Of a DNA stretch of 64,000 nt, positions 16,048 through 23,048 are shown in pieces. Within the stretch, counting starts at the first letter, position 1. Each line of letters starts with the position of its first letter. Source of the stretch: CAIKBL01 sp964555355 (lineage in GTDB: Bacteria > Pseudomonadota > Gammaproteobacteria > Ga0077536). The translations under genes and the position numbers were made by a program. The notes below the pieces were generated by a model, which did no database searches, was not told the DNA's origin, and saw nothing but the letters and a program-made list of their open reading frames with translations. The DNA lies in contig CAZKRY010000004.1 of the NCBI GenBank assembly GCA_964555355.1, positions 186,001 through 250,000 on the forward strand. Reading direction: 5' to 3'.

Positions 16048-17052
16048 ATGCGCAGGAACTCGCGAATGTCGCCAGCAGAAGCAAAAAAATACCGAGTGCT
16101 GGTCCTTGGGAGCGGCGCGCGCGCGCAACGATTACGCAGCTTAAGTCATACGCTCAACACGCGACGCACCGAGATCGTCGCGTTCGCTGAACTGGGCGCC
16201 GGGAAAAATCGACTTTGCGTACGTGGACGGCCCATCGGCGACGCACTGCATCGCTATGCGCACCACCTCGATATTGACGAGATTGTTATTGCGCAAGACG
16301 AAATGCGAAACCACCTACCGGTGCAGGAACTTCTGGACTGCAAATTAACGGGGATAGAAGTCAATTCCGACACGGCTTTTTTGGAGCGGCAGTTCGGCGC
16401 GGTGCGTTTGGAAACTTTACGACCCAGCGATTTGCTCTATTCCGACGGCTTCTCCCGCGCCATTCGCAATGCACGCATGAAGCGTTGTAGTGACGTATTG
16501 CTCGCGCTCCTACTCGGATTCGTGACCTTACCGCTGATGCTCATGACGGCTGCCGCGATTTGGCTCGAATCCGGGGCGCCGATCTTCTACCGGCAGCGTC
16601 GCGTCGGTTTGCACGGACGGCAGTTCGATGTGCTCAAGTTTCGCTCGATGCGGCAAAACGCGGAGGGCGATGGCGTCGCTCGCTGGGCATCGGTGCGGGA
16701 CGCGCGGGTGACGCGGGTGGGAAAGTTTATTCGTCAATGCCGAATCGATGAACTGCCGCAGCTATGGAATGTGTTACAAGGGAATATGAGCTTGATTGGG
16801 CCGCGTCCAGAACGCCCCGAATTCGTCGCGCAGTTCTTGCACGATCTTCCCTTTTATCATCTGCGCCATCAGGTGAAACCCGGTATCACCGGTTGGGCGC
16901 AGGTGTCTTATCCGTACGGCGCGTCACTGGCGGACGCTCGCGAAAAGCTGCAATTCGATCTGTACTATTTGAAGCACCACAGCTGGTGGCTTGACTTGAG
17001 TATTTTGTTGCTCACCATCCAAGTAGTGTTGAGTGGCAAGGGCGCGCGTTGA
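16048..17052 (+). CDS. Exopolysaccharide sugar transferase (polyprenyl-phosphate glycosyl-1-P transferase, EpsB/WcaJ type)
   Basis: The ATG at 16048 has an AGGAGGG site at 16034-16040 and gives 334 residues; the frame extends upstream without a start signal. An N-terminal nucleotide-binding-like domain (VLVLGSGARAQRL) precedes one membrane segment near residue 155 and the bacterial sugar transferase domain: MKRCSDVLLALLLG, FYRQRRVGLHGRQFDVLKFR, RQCRIDELPQLWNVLQGNMS and LIGPRPERPEF. These enzymes start exopolysaccharide synthesis at the inner membrane by loading a sugar phosphate on undecaprenyl phosphate. The architecture matches the PEP-CTERM/exosortase-associated group. No other polysaccharide gene is nearby, so it is an orphan. 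Confidence 0.85.
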   Translation: MRRNSRMSPAEAKKYRVLVLGSGARAQRLRSLSHTLNTRRTEIVAFAELGAGKNRLCVRGRPIGDALHRYAHHLDIDEIVIAQDEMRNHLPVQELLDCKLTGIEVNSDTAFLERQFGAVRLETLRPSDLLYSDGFSRAIRNARMKRCSDVLLALLLGFVTLPLMLMTAAAIWLESGAPIFYRQRRVGLHGRQFDVLKFRSMRQNAEGDGVARWASVRDARVTRVGKFIRQCRIDELPQLWNVLQGNMSLIGPRPERPEFVAQFLHDLPFYHLRHQVKPGITGWAQVSYPYGASLADAREKLQFDLYYLKHHSWWLDLSILLLTIQVVLSGKGAR

Positions 17053-17059
17053 GCGGACT

Positions 17060-17797
17060 TCACGCACGTGACCAGGGACGCGCCTCCGCGGCGTTTTCCG
17101 GCAGTAGGTGCTGCGCCTGTTCCAATAACCCAAGTTCGCGCGCGCGTAAAATCGCATGCACGCGGTTGCGAGCGCCGAGCACACGATAAATCGTGTTCAA
17201 ATGCGTTTTAACGGTGCCTTCCGCCATGCCAAGGCGTGATGCGATCACCTTGTTCGGCATGCCGAGCAATAGATACCCCATGACCTGCAACTGGCGTGGC
17301 GAGAGATTGATTTCCAGCCGGTTCGCGGTCGGCTCCGTGGCCGGCGGCGGCACGCTTTCGAGGCCAAGGGATGGCATCGCGTGGCGTGGAATGTAATTGT
17401 CGCCGGCAAGCACGAGCTTAAGACCACCCACCACCACCTCGCGCGTTGAATCTTTGGTGATATAGCCACGCACGCCGGACTCAAAAGCGGTGCGGATGGT
17501 GTCCACGCTGTCGTCGCCGGAGAAAATGACGAGCGGGATGTCCGGGTAATGTTCCCGCATGACTTGAATGCCTTCGACGCCCCGTGAATCCGGCATGTTG
17601 AGATCGAGCATGACCAGCAGATAGTCCGCATCCACATCGAGACGGGCCCGCGCCTCGCTGAGCGAGCGCACGATTTCAATTTCATCGAAAAGGCGTAAAT
17701 CCCGCAGCGTAAAGGCGATGGCGTCGGCGACGATTGGGTGGTCGTCGGCAATTAATATTCGGCGAAGTGCGCGTCTGTGGTTGGGTTCGCTCATCAT
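17060..17797 (-). CDS. NarL/LuxR-type response regulator
   Basis: The start at 17797 (MMSEPNHRRALRRILIADDH) has a CAGGAGAC site and gives 245 residues. A receiver domain (residues 13-130; acidic IADDH, phospho-acceptor Asp65 in VMLDLNMPD, Lys in GYITKDS) is followed by a LuxR helix-turn-helix: LSPRQLQVMGYLLLGMPNKV and AEGTVKTHLNTIYRVLGARN. The stop lies 7 bases from the convergent sugar transferase stop. The next upstream gene encodes a 7TM-PAS protein, a possible sensor partner, but that protein has no visible kinase domain. Confidence 0.85.
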   Translation of the reverse strand: MMSEPNHRRALRRILIADDHPIVADAIAFTLRDLRLFDEIEIVRSLSEARARLDVDADYLLVMLDLNMPDSRGVEGIQVMREHYPDIPLVIFSGDDSVDTIRTAFESGVRGYITKDSTREVVVGGLKLVLAGDNYIPRHAMPSLGLESVPPPATEPTANRLEINLSPRQLQVMGYLLLGMPNKVIASRLGMAEGTVKTHLNTIYRVLGARNRVHAILRARELGLLEQAQHLLPENAAEARPWSRA

Positions 17798-17929
17798 GTC
17801 TCCTGCCGCCGCGTGTCCCGTATCCCGCTTCGGTCGGCGGCGCAGAGCGTGCGCGCAGACGGCGCAATCTGCAACACCGACGTCGCCTGCTGAGAGAAAT
17901 TCCACTCTATTGGTATCAACTTGCAGGCA

Positions 17930-18895
17930 CTAATCAGTCGCGCGCCGCGCCGGTGGCCAAGTGCGGTCCCCGCGTCGCCGCTCGGTGATATCGGTCGCGG
18001 TGATGACGCGTACGGCCGCGCCTGCGGCATTAGGACGGAGCTCAACCACTCGCCCAGCCGGCGTCGTGTATTCCATGCGGGTATGGAGCGCACCCGCCAA
18101 CGGCGGCGCGATGGTGGCGAGTAGCGTGCTCAGCGAACTCCCCACAAGCTGATTAGGTTTCACGTCCAGCAATTGAATAAATCGCTGGTTGATGCTGGCG
18201 ATCGCGCCATCGCGCGTCGAGGTGCAAATTCCTTGGGTAACGCTATCAAGCGTCGCGGTGAGCACGTTTTGCAATTCGGCGATGTTATTGCGGTGGGTTG
18301 CGTTTGCCAGCGCTTCAGCGGTCAAGCCTCGTAACAAAAGATGTTCGCGGTGACCCAGCGGGAGGATGGCGCCGCACGCCAGGCCCAACATCGTCGCGAT
18401 CGCGATCGCGAGTAAATCGTGTTGAAGGCCGAGCAGCAAGAGGCAAATGCCGAGCGGCGGCACAGTTACGGCGTAGAAAGCATTAATACTGGGCGCGAGT
18501 GTGACAAGCGCGAGAGCGGCAAGACTCAGCATTGCCGCGGCGGTCGCCAGCCAAGCGAGAGGGGTGTGGGCATGAATAAAAAGCCAGGGTGCCGCCGCCC
18601 ACGCGATCCCAACGGCAAGCGCGGTCCATTGCAGTTTGGTTAAGTATGGGGTGACGTCGAGCCCATGCGACGCGGCGCGGATGAAACTCACATAAATCAA
18701 ATAGTGGCAGCCCAGCGCGGCGTAAAGAACGACTAACCAGCCGGCACCAACGACGGGAGCTTGCGGCGGCCAGGCCAGTGCTAAGAGTAGGAGCGCGATT
18801 AGCGCATTGCAGAACACAAAGGGATACGTGCGCATAAACACATGGTGGATCAATTCGGTTTGAATCTTGAGTTCGCGCAGTGCGACATCTGGCAT
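17930..18895 (-). CDS. Membrane PAS-domain sensor lacking a kinase transmitter
   Basis: The 321-residue protein has an N-terminal soluble stretch, about seven hydrophobic segments (residues 25-185), a short coiled region (HRNNIAELQNVLTATLDSVT) and one PAS domain (QGICTSTRDGAIASINQRFI, about 220-305) ending in RVITATDITERRR. In histidine kinases a phosphoacceptor and ATPase domain would follow, but here the chain stops 11 residues later. The response regulator begins 132 bases downstream. It could signal through a separate partner or be the 5' remnant of a larger kinase gene. Confidence 0.7.
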   Translation of the reverse strand: MPDVALRELKIQTELIHHVFMRTYPFVFCNALIALLLLALAWPPQAPVVGAGWLVVLYAALGCHYLIYVSFIRAASHGLDVTPYLTKLQWTALAVGIAWAAAPWLFIHAHTPLAWLATAAAMLSLAALALVTLAPSINAFYAVTVPPLGICLLLLGLQHDLLAIAIATMLGLACGAILPLGHREHLLLRGLTAEALANATHRNNIAELQNVLTATLDSVTQGICTSTRDGAIASINQRFIQLLDVKPNQLVGSSLSTLLATIAPPLAGALHTRMEYTTPAGRVVELRPNAAGAAVRVITATDITERRRGDRTWPPARRATD

Positions 18896-19074
18896 GGCAG
18901 TCCTCCGTTAAAGCTCCGTAAACGACGGGCGTAAGTAAAGCGCCGCGCCGCGCGCGCGACTATCGGGCGAATGGACTAAGCCAAAGGTTTAGTCGGTTTG
19001 TGCGATTACGTAGATAGTAAAGTGCCAGGCATATTCAGCCCATGGTCAGCGATATGACAAAACGGAGTGGAACC

Positions 19075-20055
19075 ATGGATCACATACTGTACTGGAATGC
19101 CGTTGCGCTCGAAGCCAATCGGCGTGATGCGGCGTTACCGATCGCCGAACAGGCGCAGAGTGGTGCGTTACGGGGGGCGCGCGCGCTCGCCATTGTGCAT
19201 CTCGCGATGTATGACGCACAGGTGGGCGTGATCGCGCATACCGCGCTCCCGCGCTACTTACCGATGGTCGCGGTGCCGTCGGCCTGGGCTAATCCGGCAG
19301 CGGCGGTGGCCGCTGCCGCGAATGCCTGCCTCTGCGCGCTGTATCCCGCGCAGAAAGCGTTTTTTCTAAATGCGCATCAGGCGGCGGGGCTCGCCGGGCG
19401 CGGCTTGGTTGAAGGGCATATGTTTGGGTTGGCGGTGGCGCATGCCCTCCTTGCCGATCGTGCGAACGATCTCGTGAGCACTGTCCCATGGCGCAGTTTT
19501 GCGATCACCGCGCGCCTCAGTCCCGAGGCGATAACACGCGCAACGCCGAGCGCGAGCCGTGCACCTAACGCCCAGCCGCAACGCGAAAATACGACCAAAC
19601 GTTCCGTCGATGAAACGCTGCTAGGCCTCTACTGGGCTTTCGACGGTTCGCGCGAAGGCGACGCGCCGCTCAGGCTATACAACAAAATTGTGCGCGGCCT
19701 CGCCGTTGCCAAGGGCAATAGCGTCGACGACAACGCACGCTTGTTTGCATTCGCCAATGCGGCCATGGCCGACGCCGGCATTCTCGCCTGGCCAGCCGCC
19801 GTTGAAGCACAAGCGCTCGCCCCAGACGTCGCGCCGGCCAAGTCTTCAGTCTATCCGTCCGAACACGCGACGTTCGGTGCCGCGGCTTTTCAGATCGCGC
19901 GTTTGTTTTATGGCACGACGAGTCGCCCGAGCGAGGGGCCGGTATTAGCGAAAGGCCAGGCGGGTAGTCGGTTAGGGCTCGCCATCGCGCAGGATATTTT
20001 TGCGGCTGGGGCGGGTAAAGGACCGGTAAAGACGCAGCTTGGGGCCCCGCTGTAG
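19075..20055 (+). CDS. Vanadium-haloperoxidase / PAP2-like protein with degraded active-site motifs
   Basis: The ATG at 19075 (MDHILYWNAVALEANRRDAA) has GGAG seven bases upstream; 326 residues follow. WNAVALEANR, HLAMYDAQVG and the C-terminal SVYPSEHATFGAAAFQIARL are the landmarks of bacterial vanadium-dependent haloperoxidase homologues. Two things are odd. The PSGH motif is PSEH. The following Arg/His motif expected as SRIYLGVHW..D is absent, with only GSRLGLAIAQDIF in its place, and no clear KxxxxxRP vanadate/phosphate motif is seen. The fold is likely kept but vanadate chemistry is doubtful. It is divergent from the PAS gene. Confidence 0.65.
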   Translation: MDHILYWNAVALEANRRDAALPIAEQAQSGALRGARALAIVHLAMYDAQVGVIAHTALPRYLPMVAVPSAWANPAAAVAAAANACLCALYPAQKAFFLNAHQAAGLAGRGLVEGHMFGLAVAHALLADRANDLVSTVPWRSFAITARLSPEAITRATPSASRAPNAQPQRENTTKRSVDETLLGLYWAFDGSREGDAPLRLYNKIVRGLAVAKGNSVDDNARLFAFANAAMADAGILAWPAAVEAQALAPDVAPAKSSVYPSEHATFGAAAFQIARLFYGTTSRPSEGPVLAKGQAGSRLGLAIAQDIFAAGAGKGPVKTQLGAPL

Positions 20056-20108
20056 TACGCGCGATTAATAGTACTAATCAGCTGCGCTGAATTCCGCAAG
20101 AAGCGCAA

Positions 20109-20221
20109 GGCCGGGATGCGCATGGTTGGGTTGGGGACCGTGAAAATACAGGCTGTATTTTCGCGAGCCTACAGGGACGTACTCGTGGCGTGTCCCCAAC
20201 TCAACCATGCGCATCCCGGCC
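20109..20221. repeat. 113-bp palindromic element (30-bp near-perfect terminal inverted repeats plus inner palindrome)
   Basis: The left arm 20109-20138 and the right arm 20192-20221 are reverse complements with a single mismatch (GGCCGGGATGCGCATGGTTG... against ...CAACCATGCGCATCCCGGCC). Inside it, 20139-20165 contains GAAAATACAG-G-CTGTATTTTC, a perfect 10-base palindrome with flanking pairs. The element lies in the gap between the haloperoxidase-like gene and the LysR gene and encodes nothing. Its layout suits an interspersed palindromic repeat or a small non-autonomous mobile element, and it could also terminate both converging genes. No second copy is seen in this window. Confidence 0.8.
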
Positions 20222-20261
20222 GGATCGAGGCCCCGACTATTCGAGAATTCGGAACTGCCGA

Positions 20262-21161
20262 TCAAACTGCCGGCAAGAGCGTGGCGAGTTCCGCCGCTAA
20301 AAAATCCACGACGGCACGCAGGCGACGCGTCAGGTACTGACGGTGCGGAAACACCGCATGGATACCTCGTGCCGGTGGGATATGTTCGGCAAAGAGCACC
20401 TGCAATTGGTGCGTGGCGGGCAGTTTTTTCAGTACAAAGTCGGGCACGAGCGCGCAACCTAGGCCCCGCTCAGCCAGGGCCACCGCGGCGTTCGCGCTAT
20501 TGACGATGAAACGACCATCGACCGGCACTGTTTGAACTTGCCCTTGATGCATAAAGCTCCAAGCCCGCGGCTGTTTCATGTTGCTGTCGATAATGCAGGG
20601 CAAGCCGGTGAGTGCGAGCGGCGATTCCGGCATCCCGTAACGAGCGAAAAACTCCATACTCGCGCAGACCACGAGTCGCATCCCGCCGAGACGGCGCGCC
20701 ACCAGTGAGGAATCCGCCAGCTCGCCGATGCGAATGGCGAGATCAAAACGTTCTTCGATGACGTCGACGTACCGGTCGTTTAACACCACGTCGAAACTAA
20801 TCGCCGGCTCTTGTCCCGCGAAGCGTGCGAGCAGCGGCATGACGTATTGCTCGCCAAAGGTCTGCGGCGCGCTGATTCGCAAGTGGCCCCGCAGGGCCGC
20901 CTGCGCATCGCGCAACGCGCCGTGCAATTCCTCGACATCGCTTAACACCGTGACGCAACGCGGGTAATAGCGTTGACCGGCTTCGGTCATCGTGAGTCGG
21001 CGGGTCGAGCGATTCAGCAAGCGCACACCAAGATGAGCCTCCAGATCGCTGACCATCTTGGACACCACGGCTTTGGAGCGATGGGATTTGCGCGCGGCGT
21101 CGGAGAAGCTGCCACTGTCGACCACCGCGCGGAACACCTGCATGGCGAGGAGAAGGTTCAT
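20262..21161 (-). CDS. LysR-family transcriptional regulator
   Basis: The 299-residue protein has the LysR winged helix at the N-terminus (MNLLLAMQVFRAVVDSGSFS, VVSKMVSDLEAHLGVRLLNR, STRRLTMTEAG) and a periplasmic-binding-like effector domain starting at LRGHLRISAPQTFGEQYVMP. It is transcribed divergently from the LigB-type dioxygenase gene, the usual arrangement for a regulator of its neighbour. The palindrome GAACAATATGTTC lies 20 bases upstream of its start. The effector is unknown; related regulators beside dioxygenase/YceI genes respond to quinone or redox stress. Confidence 0.85.
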   Translation of the reverse strand: MNLLLAMQVFRAVVDSGSFSDAARKSHRSKAVVSKMVSDLEAHLGVRLLNRSTRRLTMTEAGQRYYPRCVTVLSDVEELHGALRDAQAALRGHLRISAPQTFGEQYVMPLLARFAGQEPAISFDVVLNDRYVDVIEERFDLAIRIGELADSSLVARRLGGMRLVVCASMEFFARYGMPESPLALTGLPCIIDSNMKQPRAWSFMHQGQVQTVPVDGRFIVNSANAAVALAERGLGCALVPDFVLKKLPATHQLQVLFAEHIPPARGIHAVFPHRQYLTRRLRAVVDFLAAELATLLPAV

Positions 21162-21181
21162 GGGGATTGTTTCTAAAATGC

Positions 21182-21194
21182 GAACAATATGTTC
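21182..21194. promoter_or_regulatory. Candidate LysR operator (GAACA-ATA-TGTTC palindrome)
   Basis: A perfect 13-base palindrome lies in the 107-base divergent region between the LysR gene (start 21161) and the dioxygenase gene (start 21269). LysR proteins bind interrupted dyads near their own promoters, so it is a reasonable operator candidate. Assignment is by position and symmetry only. Confidence 0.45.
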
Positions 21195-21268
21195 AAGATT
21201 AGCCTGATTGTTACGCAGTTCAAAATGAGAATAATCACGAACGCCGCTCCATCGGTACTCAAAGCTTC

Positions 21269-22123
21269 ATGATTGCTCGCACGAACACGACTGAAATGCC
21301 CGCGCTTTTTGTCTCACACGGCGCGCCGAGCCTGGCGCTCGAGCCCTCATCTGCCCGTCATTTTCTATGTGGCTTAAGTCTGGAATTTCCGCGACCTTGC
21401 GCGATCGTAGTGGTATCCGCGCATTGGGAGGCGGATGAGGTGTGGTTTACCGCCGGCGCCGCGCCGGCCACGGTGCATGATTTTTTCGGCTTCCCGGCGC
21501 CGCTCTATGGGCTCAACTATCCCGCGCCTGGCGCGGTTACCTGGACTTCGCGCGTGCAGGCGCAGCTGGCGTGCGCCGGCTTTAAGGCGGCGGCCGATCC
21601 GGCGCGCGGGTTCGATCATGGCGCATGGGTGCCGTTGCTTTTGATGTATCCGCAAGCGGATATTCCGGTGATGCAGATTTCGATAAGCCCCCACAAGTCT
21701 CCGGCCTACCATTGGCGACTGGGGCGGGCGCTTGGCGCGTTACGACGGGCGGGGGTGCTAGTGCTCGCCTCGGGTGCCATGACACATAACTTGCAAGATT
21801 TTCGTGCGCATCGCGCGGAGCCGGATGCGGCGCCCGAACCCTATGCGGTCGAATTTGTCGAATGGATGGCAGCTGCTCTGGCGCGAGGGGATATCGAGAG
21901 TTTGCTCGGCTATCGCGAGAGTGCACCCCATGCCGAACGGGCGCATCCGACCACTGAACACCTGTTACCCTTATTCGTCGCGCTCGGCGCGGCCGGTGTA
22001 AGCTGGTCGGCGGAGCGGATCCATCACAGTATGTCTTACGGCGCCATTGCGATGGATGCCTATTCGTTTCACGCCACGCGCAACAAAACCCGCCGCGGGC
22101 GTATTTCCGTCAACGTCAATTAG
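21269..22123 (+). CDS. Class III extradiol dioxygenase (LigB / DODA family)
   Basis: The 284-residue protein matches the DODA-type extradiol dioxygenases: PALFVSHGAPSLALE (His ligand), CAIVVVSAHWEAD (second His), FPAPLYGLNYPAPG, GFDHGAWVPLLLMYPQADIP and LASGAMTHNLQDF. These use iron or zinc to open catechol rings. The frame begins at 21269, but the ATG at 21296 (MPALFVSHG) is the more usual family start. It lies divergent from the LysR gene and is followed 14 bases later by a YceI gene, a common trio in proteobacteria. Confidence 0.85.
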   Translation: MIARTNTTEMPALFVSHGAPSLALEPSSARHFLCGLSLEFPRPCAIVVVSAHWEADEVWFTAGAAPATVHDFFGFPAPLYGLNYPAPGAVTWTSRVQAQLACAGFKAAADPARGFDHGAWVPLLLMYPQADIPVMQISISPHKSPAYHWRLGRALGALRRAGVLVLASGAMTHNLQDFRAHRAEPDAAPEPYAVEFVEWMAAALARGDIESLLGYRESAPHAERAHPTTEHLLPLFVALGAAGVSWSAERIHHSMSYGAIAMDAYSFHATRNKTRRGRISVNVN

Positions 22124-22137
22124 CGAAGGAGCTATAC

Positions 22138-22710
22138 ATGCGTTTGAAAAAATTGTTGGTCCCCGGACTGTGCGCCGCGCTCGGTGCGAGCATCGGCCCG
22201 GTCATGGCAGCCGATTACGAAATCGACCCCTCGCATTCGTTTGTCCAGTTCCGCGTCCAGCATCTTGGTTATAGCTGGATGGTTGGCCGCTTTAATGGCG
22301 TGTCCGGTACGCTGAAGTACGATACTGCCGCGCCCGCCGACAGCGCGGTCGAAGTGAAAGTTGATACCACCACCATCGATAGCAACTGGGCAGAACGCGA
22401 CAAGCACCTACGCAGCGCTGACTTCCTGAATGTCGAAGCGCATCCCGCGGCCACCTTCAAGAGCACCGGGTTTAAGGGTGATGCGAATGGCGGCAAACTC
22501 TCAGGCGTCTTAAGTCTGCATGGCGTGGAAAAACCCATCGAACTTGACGTCAAGAAGATTGGCGAAGGCCAAGACCCATGGGGCGGATATCGCGCGGGCT
22601 TTCATGGCACCTATCTCATGACCCGTAAGGATTTTGGGATCGACTACGACCTAGGACCGGCGTCCAACACCGTGGAACTCGAGATTGGTATCGAAGGGAT
22701 CCGTAAGTAA
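22138..22710 (+). CDS. YceI-family periplasmic lipid-binding-like protein
   Basis: The 190-residue protein has a signal peptide of about 23 residues (MRLKKLLVPGLCAALGASIG, cut after VMA) followed by the YceI lipocalin-like barrel: YEIDPSHSFVQFRVQHLGYS, VEVKVDTTTIDSNWAERDKH, LRSADFLNVEAHPAATFKST and the C-terminal DYDLGPASNTVELEI. YceI proteins bind isoprenoid quinones or similar lipids in the periplasm. AAGGAGCT precedes the ATG. It is probably co-transcribed with the dioxygenase gene. Confidence 0.9.
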   Translation: MRLKKLLVPGLCAALGASIGPVMAADYEIDPSHSFVQFRVQHLGYSWMVGRFNGVSGTLKYDTAAPADSAVEVKVDTTTIDSNWAERDKHLRSADFLNVEAHPAATFKSTGFKGDANGGKLSGVLSLHGVEKPIELDVKKIGEGQDPWGGYRAGFHGTYLMTRKDFGIDYDLGPASNTVELEIGIEGIRK

Positions 22711-22765
22711 CCGCTCGCGGCGGTGGCCCTACCCACCGCGCTTCGATTCATCCCTGGTCCGCACC

Positions 22766-22795
22766 CGCACGGAGCGAGACTCTTCACTCCGTGCG
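22766..22795. repeat. Perfect 9-bp inverted repeat upstream of the porin operon
   Basis: CGCACGGAG (22766-22774) and CTCCGTGCG (22787-22795) are separated by 12 bases. No T-run follows. It is centred about 120 bases upstream of the start predicted from the sigma54-like promoter at 22874-22889, where an enhancer protein would bind, but its spacing differs from an NtrC site. It could also end the YceI transcript. The rest of the 338-base gap (22711-23048) holds the promoter, a leader hairpin and the porin ribosome site. Confidence 0.45.
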
Positions 22796-22873
22796 TCGTC
22801 CCGGTGCATCGACCGCGCTTTCAGTCGCAGACTCATCGCGAGTTGTGCCAATTGATGAGGCGCATCGCCACCT

Positions 22874-22889
22874 TGGTCCAACAATTGCA
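22874..22889 (+). promoter_or_regulatory. Candidate sigma54 promoter of the porin-nasT-nasS operon
   Basis: TGGTCC-AACAA-TTGCA keeps the invariant GG and GC elements ten bases apart, as in the -24/-12 consensus TGGCAC-N5-TTGCA, with two mismatches in the upstream hexamer. Predicted transcription begins near 22900. The spacing from the GC element to the following hairpin is the same 16 bases as at the nrtA promoter. Confidence 0.5.
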
Positions 22890-22903
22890 GAGTTAATTCC
22901 GGC

Positions 22904-22923
22904 GCGTCCCAACGTCGGGATGC
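22904..22923 (+). promoter_or_regulatory. ANTAR-type leader hairpin (hexaloop AACGTC) before the porin gene
   Basis: GCGTCCC (22904-22910) pairs with GGGATGC (22917-22923) including one G-U pair, closing a six-base loop AACGTC (22911-22916) with A at position 1 and G at position 4, the hallmark of NasT/ANTAR target hairpins. A second hairpin is weak (loop AGTGTC at 22963-22968 with only two firm pairs), and no terminator with a T-run follows before the porin start. It may be a degenerate or differently acting target. Confidence 0.45.
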
Positions 22924-23048
22924 GGCATTTTGCGTCGTATGTGCGTCGCGCTTCCTTAATGCAGTGTCGCTTCGGGAGCCGATCAGGCCGGATTCGCTTG
23001 CGCGGATTCCTTGGCTTATCACCGATAGTTTTGACGAGGAGCGACACC

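Noticed and set aside
22720..22739. 7-bp hairpin GCGGTGG/CCACCGC just after yceI as a terminator
   Set aside because: No T-run follows and the stem is short; transcription stop here is not supported.
22791..23048. In-frame upstream extension of the porin gene
   Set aside because: It would place 86 residues before a clear signal peptide; the GAGGAG site and ATG at 23049 are better, and the segment holds leader elements.
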